Shown: piece after piece, positions 31,865 through 41,023 of the stretch | Position numbering within the stretch: position 1 is the stretch's first letter | Layout: every line of letters begins with the position of its first letter | Assembly (NCBI RefSeq): GCF_048323695.1 | Contig: NZ_JBLWFT010000001.1 | Location: forward strand, 992,001-1,056,000 | DNA length: 64,000 nucleotides | Reading direction: 5' to 3' | From: Aquisalimonas sp007126095 | GTDB lineage: Bacteria; Pseudomonadota; Gammaproteobacteria; Nitrococcales; Aquisalimonadaceae | The notes under the pieces: model-generated | What the model saw: the letters and a program-made list of their open reading frames with translations, nothing else | The model's database searches: none | What the model was told of the DNA's origin: nothing | Position numbers and translations under genes: made by a program

Positions 31865-33886
31865 TTACAGGAGATTGCGGCGGATGGAACACACCACGTT
31901 GTGAGAGTGCACGCGCTGATCCCCCTCGTAGCCATCCATCTCGGCACGCAGGTGAAAGTAATCCCGATCCGACGTAAGTACCGTGCGCGTTCGCACGGAA
32001 ACAGCCCAGTCTCCACGGCTCATCCCCCGCACGGACTCGGTTTCGCCGCGCACGGAGTCGTAGTCGTTGCCGGTGTGGCTGTACCACTCGGTTGTACGGA
32101 TATGCATGCCCAGCTGCAGTTGATCGAAGATGAACTCGCCTTCGTCCTTCTTCACTTCCAGGGTCGAGCGATTGGCGGCAAGGTCGCGAGTGACGGTCCA
32201 GCCGTAATCCCGCGGGCGAATCAAGGTGGTCGGCGACGCCGGGGCGCCGCGCGCCGGCCCCGGATCCCGGATAGCGTCATCGCTGGCCCTGGGAGCCCGC
32301 ACCGGCAGTTCCAGCGCGCTGTCTCCGGTATCCACCGTAAGTCGCGGCGATTCCGGTGATGGCCACGCCACGGGCCAGTAGGACGTGGACACGGACACCC
32401 GCAGGCGGTGACCGGCGGGAAACCGCTCGGCCACGTCGTTGAGCTGCACGCGCACGTCATAGAACGTGCCCGGTTCGAGGGGCTGCGGATCGTCGTGGCC
32501 GTCGCGGTGCGTGAGGTTCAGCAGCCCGTAGGTGACCCGTGTGGCCTCGTCGTTGCGCGCCACGTCTGACAACCGCACCACCACCATGGCAACCGGCCGG
32601 TCCGCGGCGATACGCAAGGTCACCACAGGCGCGCCAAGAATCTCCAGCGGCTCGTTCAGCGGATCGCTGTCGAACACCATGGAGCCGCCGTCCTCCTCGC
32701 GTTGGTCGTGGGGCAGATCCGGCGTTGCGGTGAACGAACACCAGCGCCCGGCAAACAGCCCGACGGATAGGGGTGACTGCACGGACAACCGGCCGCTCTC
32801 CTCGGCGCTGCCGGGGCCGCCCACCTGACCTTTCTGCAAGGGTCGCGTCCAGGTGGACACTCCGGAAGAGGGCCAGGACTGCTCCCCGACCCAGCGCCCC
32901 GGGCGCGTGTGCAGGTTGGTGTCCGGGCGCACGCTCTCCTGCATCCAGGCTCGCAGCATGGGCTCGGCCTCGACGCCCGTCTCGATATCCTTGAGCCAGC
33001 GGTCCCACCACCGCAGCGCCTCGGTGAGGAAGTCGATGGCCGGCCCGGGCTGGCCCTGATGAGGATACTTGTGCCCCCAGGGACCGATCAGGCCCATCCG
33101 CGGGCCACTGAGGTTCTCCAGCAGCCGGAACACGGCGTTGGAGTAGCCGTCCGCCCACCCGGACACGGCCATGACCGGGGCCTGGACCCGTTCGTAGTGC
33201 TCGTTGATGGAACCGTGCCGCCAGTAGTCGTCACGGTGCTGGTGATTCAGCCACTCCTCCAGCCAGTAGCCACTGCCCTCCATGCGGGCATGCCACATCG
33301 CGCGCCAGCGGTCTCCCACAACAGCCGGATCCGGCGGCAAGGCAGTGTGGCTGTACATGGTGGACGCCCAGGAGAGATTATCCGCCAGCAGGCACCCCCC
33401 CATGTAATGGATGTCGTCGGTATAGCGGTCATCGGTGGAGCAGACGGTGATCACCGCGCCCAGCTCGGGCGGACGGCGGGCGGCCAGCTGCAGGCCGTTG
33501 AAGCCGCCCCAGGAGATGCCGATCATGCCGATACGGCCGTTGCACCACGCCTGCTCACCGATCCAGCGCAGCATGTGCTCGCCGTCGTCCAGCTCGCGGG
33601 GCAGGTATTCGTCCACCAGCAATCCGTCGGACTCACCGCTGCCGCGCAGATCCACACGCAGGCAGGCGTAGCCATGGCCGGCAAACCACGCGTGGGTGAC
33701 GTCGTCCCGCAGGCGCGTGAACTCCCGCTTTCGGTACGGGATGTATTCCACGATGGCCGGCACGGGATCGTCATCCGCGCCTTCAGGAATCCAGGCCCGC
33801 GCTGCCAGGCGCGTGCCATCCGGCATGGGAATCCAGAGGTTCTCGATACTGCGAACCCGATAGGGAAACGTCGTTACTGTCTGCAA
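31865..33886 (-). CDS. CocE/NonD-family hydrolase (X-Pro dipeptidyl-peptidase-like)
   Basis: 673 residues from a TTG at 33886 with GGAGGGGG just upstream; this start aligns with family N-termini (QTVTTFPYRVRSIENLWIPM). A GTG at 33913 is the alternative. The alpha/beta-hydrolase part has PDGTRLAARAWIP near 22-34, the nucleophile in IGISWGGFNG, and later Asp/His candidates in SGWADGYSNA and GPWGHKYPHQG. A C-terminal X-Pro jelly-roll domain spans about 370-560. Substrates could be amino acid esters, amides or peptides. Cytoplasmic. Confidence 0.85.
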   Translation of the reverse strand: MQTVTTFPYRVRSIENLWIPMPDGTRLAARAWIPEGADDDPVPAIVEYIPYRKREFTRLRDDVTHAWFAGHGYACLRVDLRGSGESDGLLVDEYLPRELDDGEHMLRWIGEQAWCNGRIGMIGISWGGFNGLQLAARRPPELGAVITVCSTDDRYTDDIHYMGGCLLADNLSWASTMYSHTALPPDPAVVGDRWRAMWHARMEGSGYWLEEWLNHQHRDDYWRHGSINEHYERVQAPVMAVSGWADGYSNAVFRLLENLSGPRMGLIGPWGHKYPHQGQPGPAIDFLTEALRWWDRWLKDIETGVEAEPMLRAWMQESVRPDTNLHTRPGRWVGEQSWPSSGVSTWTRPLQKGQVGGPGSAEESGRLSVQSPLSVGLFAGRWCSFTATPDLPHDQREEDGGSMVFDSDPLNEPLEILGAPVVTLRIAADRPVAMVVVRLSDVARNDEATRVTYGLLNLTHRDGHDDPQPLEPGTFYDVRVQLNDVAERFPAGHRLRVSVSTSYWPVAWPSPESPRLTVDTGDSALELPVRAPRASDDAIRDPGPARGAPASPTTLIRPRDYGWTVTRDLAANRSTLEVKKDEGEFIFDQLQLGMHIRTTEWYSHTGNDYDSVRGETESVRGMSRGDWAVSVRTRTVLTSDRDYFHLRAEMDGYEGDQRVHSHNVVCSIRRNLL

Positions 33887-33960
33887 TCCACCCCCTCCGT
33901 GCCACTGGCGCACAAGACACCATCATAGCCCAGTAGCACTGGAGGAGCGCAGCCGGTGAA

Positions 33961-34530
33961 TCAGAACAGCAGGTTGACCCCCACGTAACCGGCCCCGAAC
34001 TCCTGACTCACCGTCTGCGTACTGCCCCCATCGGGGCCCCGGAGTTGCGGCTCCATGGAATAGACGTCGACGCCGCCGCGTAGGGCGAAGGTGGGCGTGA
34101 CGTGCACTTTGGCGCCCACGCCAGCCTGGCCGATAACCTTGCGGGTCGCATCCGAGCGGTTGTCGTTCTCGCTCACGCGTCCGATGCCGCCGCCCAGGCG
34201 GCCGTAGAGGTCGAACGTTCTGGTGACCGGGAGATACAGGACACCGGATAGCACCGTTGCGGAATAACTGACGCGATAGTCGTCCTGCCGGTACCGGCCC
34301 AGATCGTGGAACCCGATCTCGACGCCGAACCAGTCGTTGGCGCGGTAACCGCCGAACAAGCGCACACCCGCGCTTTCATCATCGAACCCGTCGCCGAAGG
34401 CCCCGTCGTCCTCGACAATTGCAGTACCCGCCATGTCGACACCGATGTAGCCATACGGCGGGTAAGCGATTGCCAGGCCCGGCAAGAATGCCGCCGCCAC
34501 CCCCAGAGCCCGCAAGCCATTCCGTCGCAT
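33961..34530 (-). CDS. OmpA-like/OmpW-like small outer-membrane beta-barrel
   Basis: 189 residues; the ATG at 34530 follows a GGAGGGTAGGG stretch. Signal peptide 1-22 (ending AIA), then eight probable strands, for example YGYIGVDMAG, GVRLFGGYRANDWFGVEIGF and GVGAKVHVTPTFALRGGVDVY, ending VGVNLLF with the C-terminal Phe. No periplasmic peptidoglycan-binding domain. Function unknown. Confidence 0.7.
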   Translation of the reverse strand: MRRNGLRALGVAAAFLPGLAIAYPPYGYIGVDMAGTAIVEDDGAFGDGFDDESAGVRLFGGYRANDWFGVEIGFHDLGRYRQDDYRVSYSATVLSGVLYLPVTRTFDLYGRLGGGIGRVSENDNRSDATRKVIGQAGVGAKVHVTPTFALRGGVDVYSMEPQLRGPDGGSTQTVSQEFGAGYVGVNLLF

Positions 34531-34672
34531 TCCCTACCCTCCCGCACTCGTTCGCCGAACAACGCCCCGATTAAGACAACATCCACCACGGCCGGTTCCC
34601 GCGGGCGCCGCGACACGGCGGAGCGCTTGCGCGTATAGTGCGGCCTTTCGCACGAGACTGGAGCGACTGGCC

Positions 34673-35560
34673 GTGATCACTGACGTCCTGTCCACGGTCG
34701 TCGGCGTCATTCTTCCGGTATTCGCACTGGTCGCCGTCGGATATGCCTACACGCGACACTACCGGCCGGATTTCGCCGAGACCAATCAGCTCAACATGAC
34801 CGTGTTCCTGCCGGCGTTGATCCTCTACGCGATCCTCGACCGCGCCGAGGACTTCTCCGGCCAGCTCCCGCTGGCATTCGCCGGGGCGCTCATCATCGCC
34901 GGCTCCGGACTGTTGGCGCTGCCCGTCTGCCGGTTTCTCAAGGAAGACTGGCGCACGGTTCTGCCGCCCACCATGTTCAACAACGCCGGCAATCTGGCCA
35001 TCCCGCTGATGGTGCTTACCTTTGGCGAGGAGGCTCTGCCGGCCGCAGTGGTGCTGTTTCTGGTGCAGACGGTGGGTCAGTTCCTGGTCAGCCCTCTGCT
35101 GATCGGCGGCCGCCTGAGTGTGGTGGAGCTGCTGCGGATGCCGATGCTGCAGGCCGCCCTGCTCGGTGCGGTGCTGGCAACCACCGACGTTTCCCTCCCC
35201 GGCCCGGTAATGACCACGCTGGAAATGGCGGCCGCCGTGGGGATCCCGCTGCTGCTGGTGTCTCTGGGCGCGCGGCTTGCGAGCACGTCGTTGCATCACT
35301 GGAGACTCGGCGCGGTGGTGGGCGTGCTCTGCCCGGCCACCAGTGTCGTGGTGATGGTCGCCATCGCACCCTGGTTCGCGCTTGATCCGATGCAGGAAGG
35401 CGTCCTGTTCATCTTCGCGGTGCTGCCGCCGGCGGTGATGAGCTATGTCATCGCCGAGCAGTTCAGGCAGGAGCCGGAGAAGGTGGCGTCCATCGTCATT
35501 GTGGGGACACTGATGAGCGCACTGACACTGCCGCTGGCAGTGGCGTACGTGATGATGTGA
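34673..35560 (+). CDS. AEC-family (auxin efflux carrier-like) transporter
   Basis: 295 residues from a GTG at 34673 preceded by GGAG. About ten transmembrane segments. NMTVFLPALILYAI near 41-54 and FNNAGNLAIPLMVLTFGEEAL near 102-122 match the AEC signature, and a second repeat includes AAAVGIPLLLVSLGARL. Bacterial members carry malate or other organic acids. Single gene, followed by a long hairpin and the tRNA gene. Confidence 0.85.
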   Translation: MITDVLSTVVGVILPVFALVAVGYAYTRHYRPDFAETNQLNMTVFLPALILYAILDRAEDFSGQLPLAFAGALIIAGSGLLALPVCRFLKEDWRTVLPPTMFNNAGNLAIPLMVLTFGEEALPAAVVLFLVQTVGQFLVSPLLIGGRLSVVELLRMPMLQAALLGAVLATTDVSLPGPVMTTLEMAAAVGIPLLLVSLGARLASTSLHHWRLGAVVGVLCPATSVVVMVAIAPWFALDPMQEGVLFIFAVLPPAVMSYVIAEQFRQEPEKVASIVIVGTLMSALTLPLAVAYVMM

Positions 35561-35572
35561 TCAGTCGGCTGG

Positions 35573-35615
35573 ATTCTCTCCTGAGCAGTACCTGCGGCAC
35601 TGCTCAGGAGAGAAT
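35573..35615. terminator. 17-bp perfect hairpin between the AEC gene and tRNA-Ser
   Basis: ATTCTCTCCTGAGCAGT (35573-35589) pairs perfectly with 35599-35615 around nine bases. It begins 13 bases after the AEC stop and its far end touches the tRNA CCA end. It lies between convergent transcripts and may end both, though there is no T-run. Confidence 0.55.
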
Positions 35616-35702
35616 GGCGGAGAGGGAGGGATTCGAACCCCCGGATCCCGTAGGATCAACGCATTTCGAGTGCGCCCCGTTCGGCCGCTCCGGCACCTCT
35701 CC
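35615..35702 (-). tRNA. tRNA-Ser (anticodon CGA)
   Basis: 88 bases including an encoded CCA. The acceptor stem is GGAGAGG/CCTCTCC with discriminator G. The anticodon loop CTCGAAA sits on a GCA/TGC stem, giving anticodon CGA, which reads UCG. A long variable arm (GATCC/GGATC) confirms class II. The T-loop is TTCGAAT. Confidence 0.95.
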
Positions 35703-35771
35703 GAATCATCGCTCGTGAGCCATGAGGCGCGTAGTCTACAATAGAGCTCCCAGCGACTCCAACGGTTGTCT

Positions 35772-37250
35772 ATGGCCCACACTGTTCTCCGCGCCCTGAT
35801 TGCCGCCATGGCGCTCGCCCTCGGCGGACTGGCCATTACGGGTCAGCTCCAGCAACAGTCGCTCCTGGAGCAGGTCCAGGACGCGGGTGAGCTGGTGGTG
35901 GTCACTCGGCTCGGACCCTCGACGCTCTACAAGACGAACGACGGGTCCGAGGGCATGGATTACGATCTCGCCCGGGCATTCGCGAACCATCTTGGCGTGG
36001 AGCTGCGGCTCATCATTGCCCGGAACAAGACGCAGATGTACCAGGCGCTGGCCTCCCGCACGGCCCATGTGGCGGCAGGTGGTCTCAGCGTGTCGGATGG
36101 CGGGCAGGAGCGCTTCCGCTTCAGCACCTCGTACGCCGAAGTGGACCAACATCTCATCTACCGCAACCAGGAGCCGCACCCGGAGAGCCCGCAGGAGCTT
36201 GCCAAGTTCCGGGATACGGCATTCAAGGTTCTGGCCCACAGCCAGTCGGCCGAGCGGCTCCGGGCACTGAACGGCAACGGGATTGAAGTCAATTGGTCGG
36301 CAACCCAGGACATGGGCGTACAGGACCTGCTCTACGGTGTCTGGCGGCGGGACATCGACTTCACCATCGTCGACTCCAACGAACTCGCCCTCAACCAGAG
36401 CTACTACCCCGAGCTCCGCGTTGCGTTTACCTTCGACGACCCCCAGAGTCTGGCCTGGGCATTCCTGCGCACCGATGACCGTAGCCTCTACGACGCAGCA
36501 CAGACGTTCTTCAGCGAGGCAGAGGAATCCGGGAAGCTTGCCTTCGTCCGCGAGCGCTACCACGGTTACCTGACCGGGTTCGACTACGTGGGCGCCCGGG
36601 TCTTCCTCCGCGAGGTCACAGAGCGTCTTCCCCAGTATCGCCCCACATTCGAAGAGGCTGCCGCGCAGTACGACCTGGACTGGCGCATGCTGGCGGCCAT
36701 CAGCTACCAGGAATCCCACTGGCGGCCTGATGCGATCTCAGCCACCGGCGTTCGCGGCATGATGATGCTCACCCAGCCAACGGCGCGGCAAATGGGCGTG
36801 GACAACCGCATGGATCCCACGGAGAGCATCATGGGCGGCGCACGGTATTTCCGCTCGCTACTGGACAGGTTGCCGGACGACATCGAACAGCCGACGCGCA
36901 CATGGATGGCCCTGGCGGCCTACAACGTCGGCCTGGGCCATCTGCGCGATGCGCGCAATATCACGGAATCCGAGGGGGGCGACCCGAACAGCTGGCCGGA
37001 CGTCCGTGCCCACCTGCCGCTTCTGGCCGATCCGGAGTGGTATCAGCACACGCGCTTTGGCTACGCCCGGGGCTGGGAACCGGTGCACTACGTCCGGGGC
37101 GTGAGAGGCTATTACGCCATGCTGACCCGCATCACCGATCCGGCGCTGTTCCGCCTGAACGATGATGCCGATCCCCGGGAGCTGCGCGCCTTCCGGGGTG
37201 GCGATGCCGGCAGACTCGAGCTGCCGGGCATGGCTGAAATGCTGTACTGA
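35772..37250 (+). CDS. mltF: Membrane-bound lytic murein transglycosylase F
   Basis: 492 residues; the ATG at 35772 is preferred to a TTG six bases earlier. The N-terminal signal anchor spans about 5-24. A periplasmic SBP_bac_3-like regulatory domain (about 40-265) includes LVVVTRLGPSTLYKTNDG and GMDYDLARAFA. The SLT domain (about 290-420) has the catalytic Glu in AAISYQESHWRP, then GVRGMMMLTQPTA and AAYNVGLGHL. It cleaves peptidoglycan. Note the usual E-x-S-x-W-x-P motif is intact. Confidence 0.93.
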   Translation: MAHTVLRALIAAMALALGGLAITGQLQQQSLLEQVQDAGELVVVTRLGPSTLYKTNDGSEGMDYDLARAFANHLGVELRLIIARNKTQMYQALASRTAHVAAGGLSVSDGGQERFRFSTSYAEVDQHLIYRNQEPHPESPQELAKFRDTAFKVLAHSQSAERLRALNGNGIEVNWSATQDMGVQDLLYGVWRRDIDFTIVDSNELALNQSYYPELRVAFTFDDPQSLAWAFLRTDDRSLYDAAQTFFSEAEESGKLAFVRERYHGYLTGFDYVGARVFLREVTERLPQYRPTFEEAAAQYDLDWRMLAAISYQESHWRPDAISATGVRGMMMLTQPTARQMGVDNRMDPTESIMGGARYFRSLLDRLPDDIEQPTRTWMALAAYNVGLGHLRDARNITESEGGDPNSWPDVRAHLPLLADPEWYQHTRFGYARGWEPVHYVRGVRGYYAMLTRITDPALFRLNDDADPRELRAFRGGDAGRLELPGMAEMLY

Positions 37251-37259
37251 GCAGCCCCG

Positions 37260-37748
37260 TCAACCCCGCCGGGAACGGAAAAAGTCCCGTAGCAGGGTCG
37301 CGCTCTCCTCCGCCAGCACACCGCCGAGGCAGGCGACGTTGTGGTTGTGCAGCCCGGGCTGCAGCAATTCGAAGCAGCTCTCCACGGCACCGGTACGGGG
37401 TTCCGTCGCGCCGTAGACCAATCGCCCCACGCGGGCGTGCACCATGGCCCCGACACACATCACGCACGGTTCCAGGGTCACGTAGAGAGTGGTTCCCGAA
37501 AGCCGGTAGTTCTGCTCCGCCTCCGCGGCGGCGCGCAGCGCGTGGATCTCGGCATGAACGGTCGGGTCCGACGCGGCGATGGGGTGATTCCAGCCACGGG
37601 CGAGGCACACGCCGTCCCGCACGAGCACAGCGCCCACGGGCACTTCGCCCGCAGCCGCCGCCCGACGCGCCAGCGCCAGCGCGTCCTGCATCCAGCGAAT
37701 GTCTTCAGGGTCGTGCGCCCCGAAGGGCGCCCCGGGCACTGTGCTCAT
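37260..37748 (-). CDS. tadA: tRNA-specific adenosine deaminase
   Basis: 162 residues from an ATG at 37748; an ATG at 37787 overlaps guaA and lacks a ribosome-binding site. Zinc and catalytic residues are in TVHAEIHAL and TLEPCVMCVGA (H-x-E and P-C-x-x-C). It deaminates A34 to inosine in tRNA-Arg(ACG). It lies 25 bases after guaA on the same strand and is probably cotranscribed. Confidence 0.93.
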   Translation of the reverse strand: MSTVPGAPFGAHDPEDIRWMQDALALARRAAAAGEVPVGAVLVRDGVCLARGWNHPIAASDPTVHAEIHALRAAAEAEQNYRLSGTTLYVTLEPCVMCVGAMVHARVGRLVYGATEPRTGAVESCFELLQPGLHNHNVACLGGVLAEESATLLRDFFRSRRG

Positions 37749-37773
37749 GCCTCGCCCCGCACCAGGTGGCCGG

Positions 37774-39351
37774 TCATTCCCATTCAATGGTCGCCGGCGG
37801 CTTGCCGGAGATGTCGTAGACCACCCGGGAGATGCCCTCGATTTCGTTGATGATGCGCCGGCTCACGTGATCCAGAAAGTCGTACGGCAGATGCGCCCAG
37901 CGGGCGGTCATGAAATCGATGGTCTCCACGGCGCGCAGGGCGATCACGTGTTCGTAGCGGCGACCGTCGCCGGTTACGCCAACCGATTTCACCGGCATGT
38001 ACACGGCGAAGGCCTGGCTCGTCTGGTGATAGAGCTCGTGTTTCCACAGCTCCTCGATGAAGATGGCGTCGGCCCGGCGGAGCTTGTCCGCGTACGCCTT
38101 GCGCACTTCGCCGAGAATGCGCACGCCGAGGCCCGGCCCCGGGAAGGGATGGCGGTGCACCATGTCGGAGGGCAGCCCCAGCTCGATGCCGATCCTGCGC
38201 ACTTCGTCCTTGAACAGCTCCCGCAGTGGCTCGATGAGCTTGAGGTTCATGCGGTCCGGCAGACCGCCGACATTGTGGTGGGACTTGATCACGTGGGCCT
38301 TGCCGGTGGCCGCTCCGGCGGACTCGATCACATCCGGGTAGATCGTGCCCTGGGCGAGCCACTCCACGTTCTGGAGTTTCTCGGCCTCGTCATCGAAGAC
38401 GTCAATGAACATGTTGCCGATGATCTTGCGTTTCTGCTCCGGGTCGGCAACGCCGCCAAGCGCCTTCAGAAAACGGTTCTCTGCATCCACGCGGATGACA
38501 TTCACCCCCATGTGCCGGGCGAATGTCGCCATGACCTGATCGGCCTCGCCGAGGCGCAGCAGGCCGTTGTCCACGAACACGCAGGTGAGCTGGTCACCGA
38601 TGGCGCGATGCAGGAGTGCCGCCACCACGGAGGAATCCACGCCGCCGGAGAGCCCGAGCAGGACCTTGCCGTCGCCGACCTTGTCGCGAATGCGGGCGAT
38701 GTGGTCGTCAATGATGTTGCCCGGCGTCCAGCTCCCGCTGCAGCCACAGAGCTCCCGCACGAAGCGCGTGAGAATGCGCTGCCCCTGGAGAGTGTGGGTC
38801 ACTTCCGGATGGAACTGCACCCCGTACCAGCAGCGCTCGTCGTCGCCGATGCCGGCGACCGGCGCGTTGTCGTTGCTGGCGATGAGCTTGAACCCTGCGG
38901 GGGGCTCGGTGACACGGTCACCGTGGCTCATCCACACATCCAGCATGCCGTAGCCATCCGGCGTGGTGTGGTCCTCGATGTCGCGCAGGAGCCGTGAGTG
39001 CCCCCGGGCACGTACGCGGGCGTAGCCAAACTCCTTGTGGGAGGACGGCTCCACGGTGCCGCCAAGCTGCGCGGCCATCGCCTGCATGCCGTAGCAGATG
39101 CCCAGCAGCGGGACTCCCAGGGTGAACACCTCGTCGGGAATGCGCGGTGTCTCGCTGAAGGTCACCGACTCGGGCCCACCGGAGAGAATCACGCCGTTGG
39201 GGGCAAAGGCGGTAATCGCCGCCGGGTCGCAGTCGCAGGCGTAGATTTCGCAGTAGACGCCGGCCTCGCGGACGCGGCGGGCAATGAGCTGGGTGTACTG
39301 GGATCCGAAGTCGAGGATCAGAATGCGTTCGGCGTGAATGTCCTGGGCCAT
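37774..39351 (-). CDS. guaA: GMP synthase (glutamine-hydrolysing)
   Basis: 525 residues, the length of E. coli GuaA. The class I amidotransferase domain (about 10-200) has nucleophile LLGICYGMQAM, plus GVQFHPEVTHT. The PP-loop ATP pyrophosphatase domain has LSGGVDSSV near 232-240. The C-terminal dimerisation domain ends PPATIEWE. It converts XMP to GMP using glutamine. It follows guaB, separated by a small terminator-like hairpin, so expression may be partly independent. Confidence 0.97.
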   Translation of the reverse strand: MAQDIHAERILILDFGSQYTQLIARRVREAGVYCEIYACDCDPAAITAFAPNGVILSGGPESVTFSETPRIPDEVFTLGVPLLGICYGMQAMAAQLGGTVEPSSHKEFGYARVRARGHSRLLRDIEDHTTPDGYGMLDVWMSHGDRVTEPPAGFKLIASNDNAPVAGIGDDERCWYGVQFHPEVTHTLQGQRILTRFVRELCGCSGSWTPGNIIDDHIARIRDKVGDGKVLLGLSGGVDSSVVAALLHRAIGDQLTCVFVDNGLLRLGEADQVMATFARHMGVNVIRVDAENRFLKALGGVADPEQKRKIIGNMFIDVFDDEAEKLQNVEWLAQGTIYPDVIESAGAATGKAHVIKSHHNVGGLPDRMNLKLIEPLRELFKDEVRRIGIELGLPSDMVHRHPFPGPGLGVRILGEVRKAYADKLRRADAIFIEELWKHELYHQTSQAFAVYMPVKSVGVTGDGRRYEHVIALRAVETIDFMTARWAHLPYDFLDHVSRRIINEIEGISRVVYDISGKPPATIEWE

Positions 39352-39379
39352 GTCGGGTTCCAACGGCAGTGATGCAAAC

Positions 39380-39402
39380 AAAAGCGCCGCCCTCGGGCGG
39401 CG
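39380..39402 (-). terminator. Attenuating hairpin between guaB and guaA
   Basis: On the minus strand CGCCGCC pairs with GGCGGCG around CGAG, followed by CTTTTGTTTG. It is a short GC-rich stem with a modest T-run, 20 bases past the guaB stop. It would reduce read-through into guaA. Confidence 0.6.
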
Positions 39403-39421
39403 ACGCGCGGGTGTGGCGTGC

Positions 39422-40885
39422 TCAGTCGGTCCGGTAGTTCGGCGCTTCCTTGGTGATGGTCACATCGTGGACGTGGGATTCCCTCACCCCGGCGTTGGTG
39501 ATGCGCACGAACTCCGGCTTGGTGCGCATCTCCTGGATGTCGTGGCAGCCGGTATACCCCATGCTGGCACGCAGGCCACCCAGGAGCTGATGAACAATGG
39601 CAACCAGCGACCCCTTGTAGGGCACACGCCCTTCGATCCCCTCGGGGACGAGCTTCTCCACCTCCTCGGACGGGTCCTGGAAGTAACGATCGCTGGAGCC
39701 CTGGGCCATGGCGCCCAGTGAGCCCATGCCCCGGTAGGACTTGTACGAGCGCCCCTGGAACAGCTCCACCTCACCGGGGGCCTCCTCGGTGCCGGCGAAC
39801 AGGCCACCCACCATTACGGCGTGGGCACCTGCAACGATAGCCTTGGAAAGGTCACCGGAGAAGCGGACGCCGCCGTCGGCGATCAACGGGACACCGGACC
39901 CTTCCAGCGCCTCGGCCACGTTGGATACCGCCGAGATCTGCGGCACGCCGACACCGGCCACCACCCGCGTGGTGCAGATCGACCCCGGGCCGATGCCCAC
40001 TTTCACGGCATCGGCACCGGCTTCCACCAGCGCACGCGCTGCAGCGCCGGTAGCGATGTTGCCGCCGATGACCTGCACCTGCGGGTAGTGCTTCTTGACC
40101 CAGCTAACCCGCTGCAGCACGCCCCGGGAGTGGCCGTGGGCCGTATCCACCACGATCACGTCCGCGCCGGCCCGGCACAGGGCATCAACCCGCTCCTCCG
40201 TGTCGCCACCAGTACCAACGGCGGCACCCACGCGCAGACGCCCATGCTCGTCCTTGCAGGCGTTGGGGTAATCCTTGGCCTTCTGGATGTCCTTGACGGT
40301 AATCAGCCCCCGCAGCCGGAAATTGTCATCCACCACCAGCACTTTCTCGATGCGGTGGCGATGCATGAGGTCGAGAATCTCTTCCCGGGAGGCGCCCTCG
40401 CGCACGGTTACCAGGCGCTCGCGGCCCGTCATGATCTCGCTCACGGGGGCATCGGTGCGCGTCTCGAAACGTAGGTCGCGGCTGGTCACGATGCCGCTGA
40501 GACGGTCGTTATTGTCGACTACCGGCACCCCGGAGATGGTGTGTTGACGGGTCAGTGCGAGCACGTCGGCAATGGAGGTATCGGGCGTGACGCTGATGGG
40601 CTCCTTGATCACCCCGCTTTCGAATTTCTTCACCCTCCGCACGTGATCCGCCTGCTGTTCCACGGACATGTTCTTGTGGACGATGCCGAGGCCGCCCTGC
40701 TCCGCCAGCGTGATCGCCAGACCCGCCTCGGTCACGGTATCCATGGCCGCGGACACGATGGGGATATTGACCCGGATATCCCGGGTCAGCTGCGACGAGA
40801 GATCCGCATCCCGGGGCATGACGTCCGAGTACGCCGGGAGAAGAAGAACATCGTCGAAGGTCAGGGCTTCCTGGGCAATTCGCAT
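39422..40885 (-). CDS. guaB: IMP dehydrogenase
   Basis: 487 residues from the ATG at 40885; a longer upstream frame is antisense to xseA and is rejected. It opens MRIAQEALTFDDVLLLPAYS. Two CBS domains (about 90-205) are inserted in the barrel. The catalytic loop is GIGPGSICTTRVVAGVGVPQ, and the flap region ends in YKGSLVAIVHQLLGGL. It oxidises IMP to XMP with NAD+, the committed step to GMP. It has its own TATAAT promoter upstream. Confidence 0.97.
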   Translation of the reverse strand: MRIAQEALTFDDVLLLPAYSDVMPRDADLSSQLTRDIRVNIPIVSAAMDTVTEAGLAITLAEQGGLGIVHKNMSVEQQADHVRRVKKFESGVIKEPISVTPDTSIADVLALTRQHTISGVPVVDNNDRLSGIVTSRDLRFETRTDAPVSEIMTGRERLVTVREGASREEILDLMHRHRIEKVLVVDDNFRLRGLITVKDIQKAKDYPNACKDEHGRLRVGAAVGTGGDTEERVDALCRAGADVIVVDTAHGHSRGVLQRVSWVKKHYPQVQVIGGNIATGAAARALVEAGADAVKVGIGPGSICTTRVVAGVGVPQISAVSNVAEALEGSGVPLIADGGVRFSGDLSKAIVAGAHAVMVGGLFAGTEEAPGEVELFQGRSYKSYRGMGSLGAMAQGSSDRYFQDPSEEVEKLVPEGIEGRVPYKGSLVAIVHQLLGGLRASMGYTGCHDIQEMRTKPEFVRITNAGVRESHVHDVTITKEAPNYRTD

Positions 40886-40933
40886 GGGCGGATACCTTGT
40901 CGCGGAGATGGAGCTTGCGCGGAATAGCCGTGT

Positions 40934-40963
40934 ATTATAGGAAGCGCTGCGGTGCAGCGTAAA
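40934..40963 (-). promoter_or_regulatory. Sigma-70 promoter of guaB
   Basis: A perfect TATAAT lies on the minus strand at 40934-40939, with TTTACG 18 bases upstream (40958-40963). The predicted start is near 40927, about 42 bases before the guaB ATG. xseA diverges from the other side. Confidence 0.7.
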
Positions 40964-41023
40964 GCAGCATGTCCGTGCGACGCACCCATGACCCGGCGCC
41001 ACCGGCCGGTTAGACTGTGCAGC

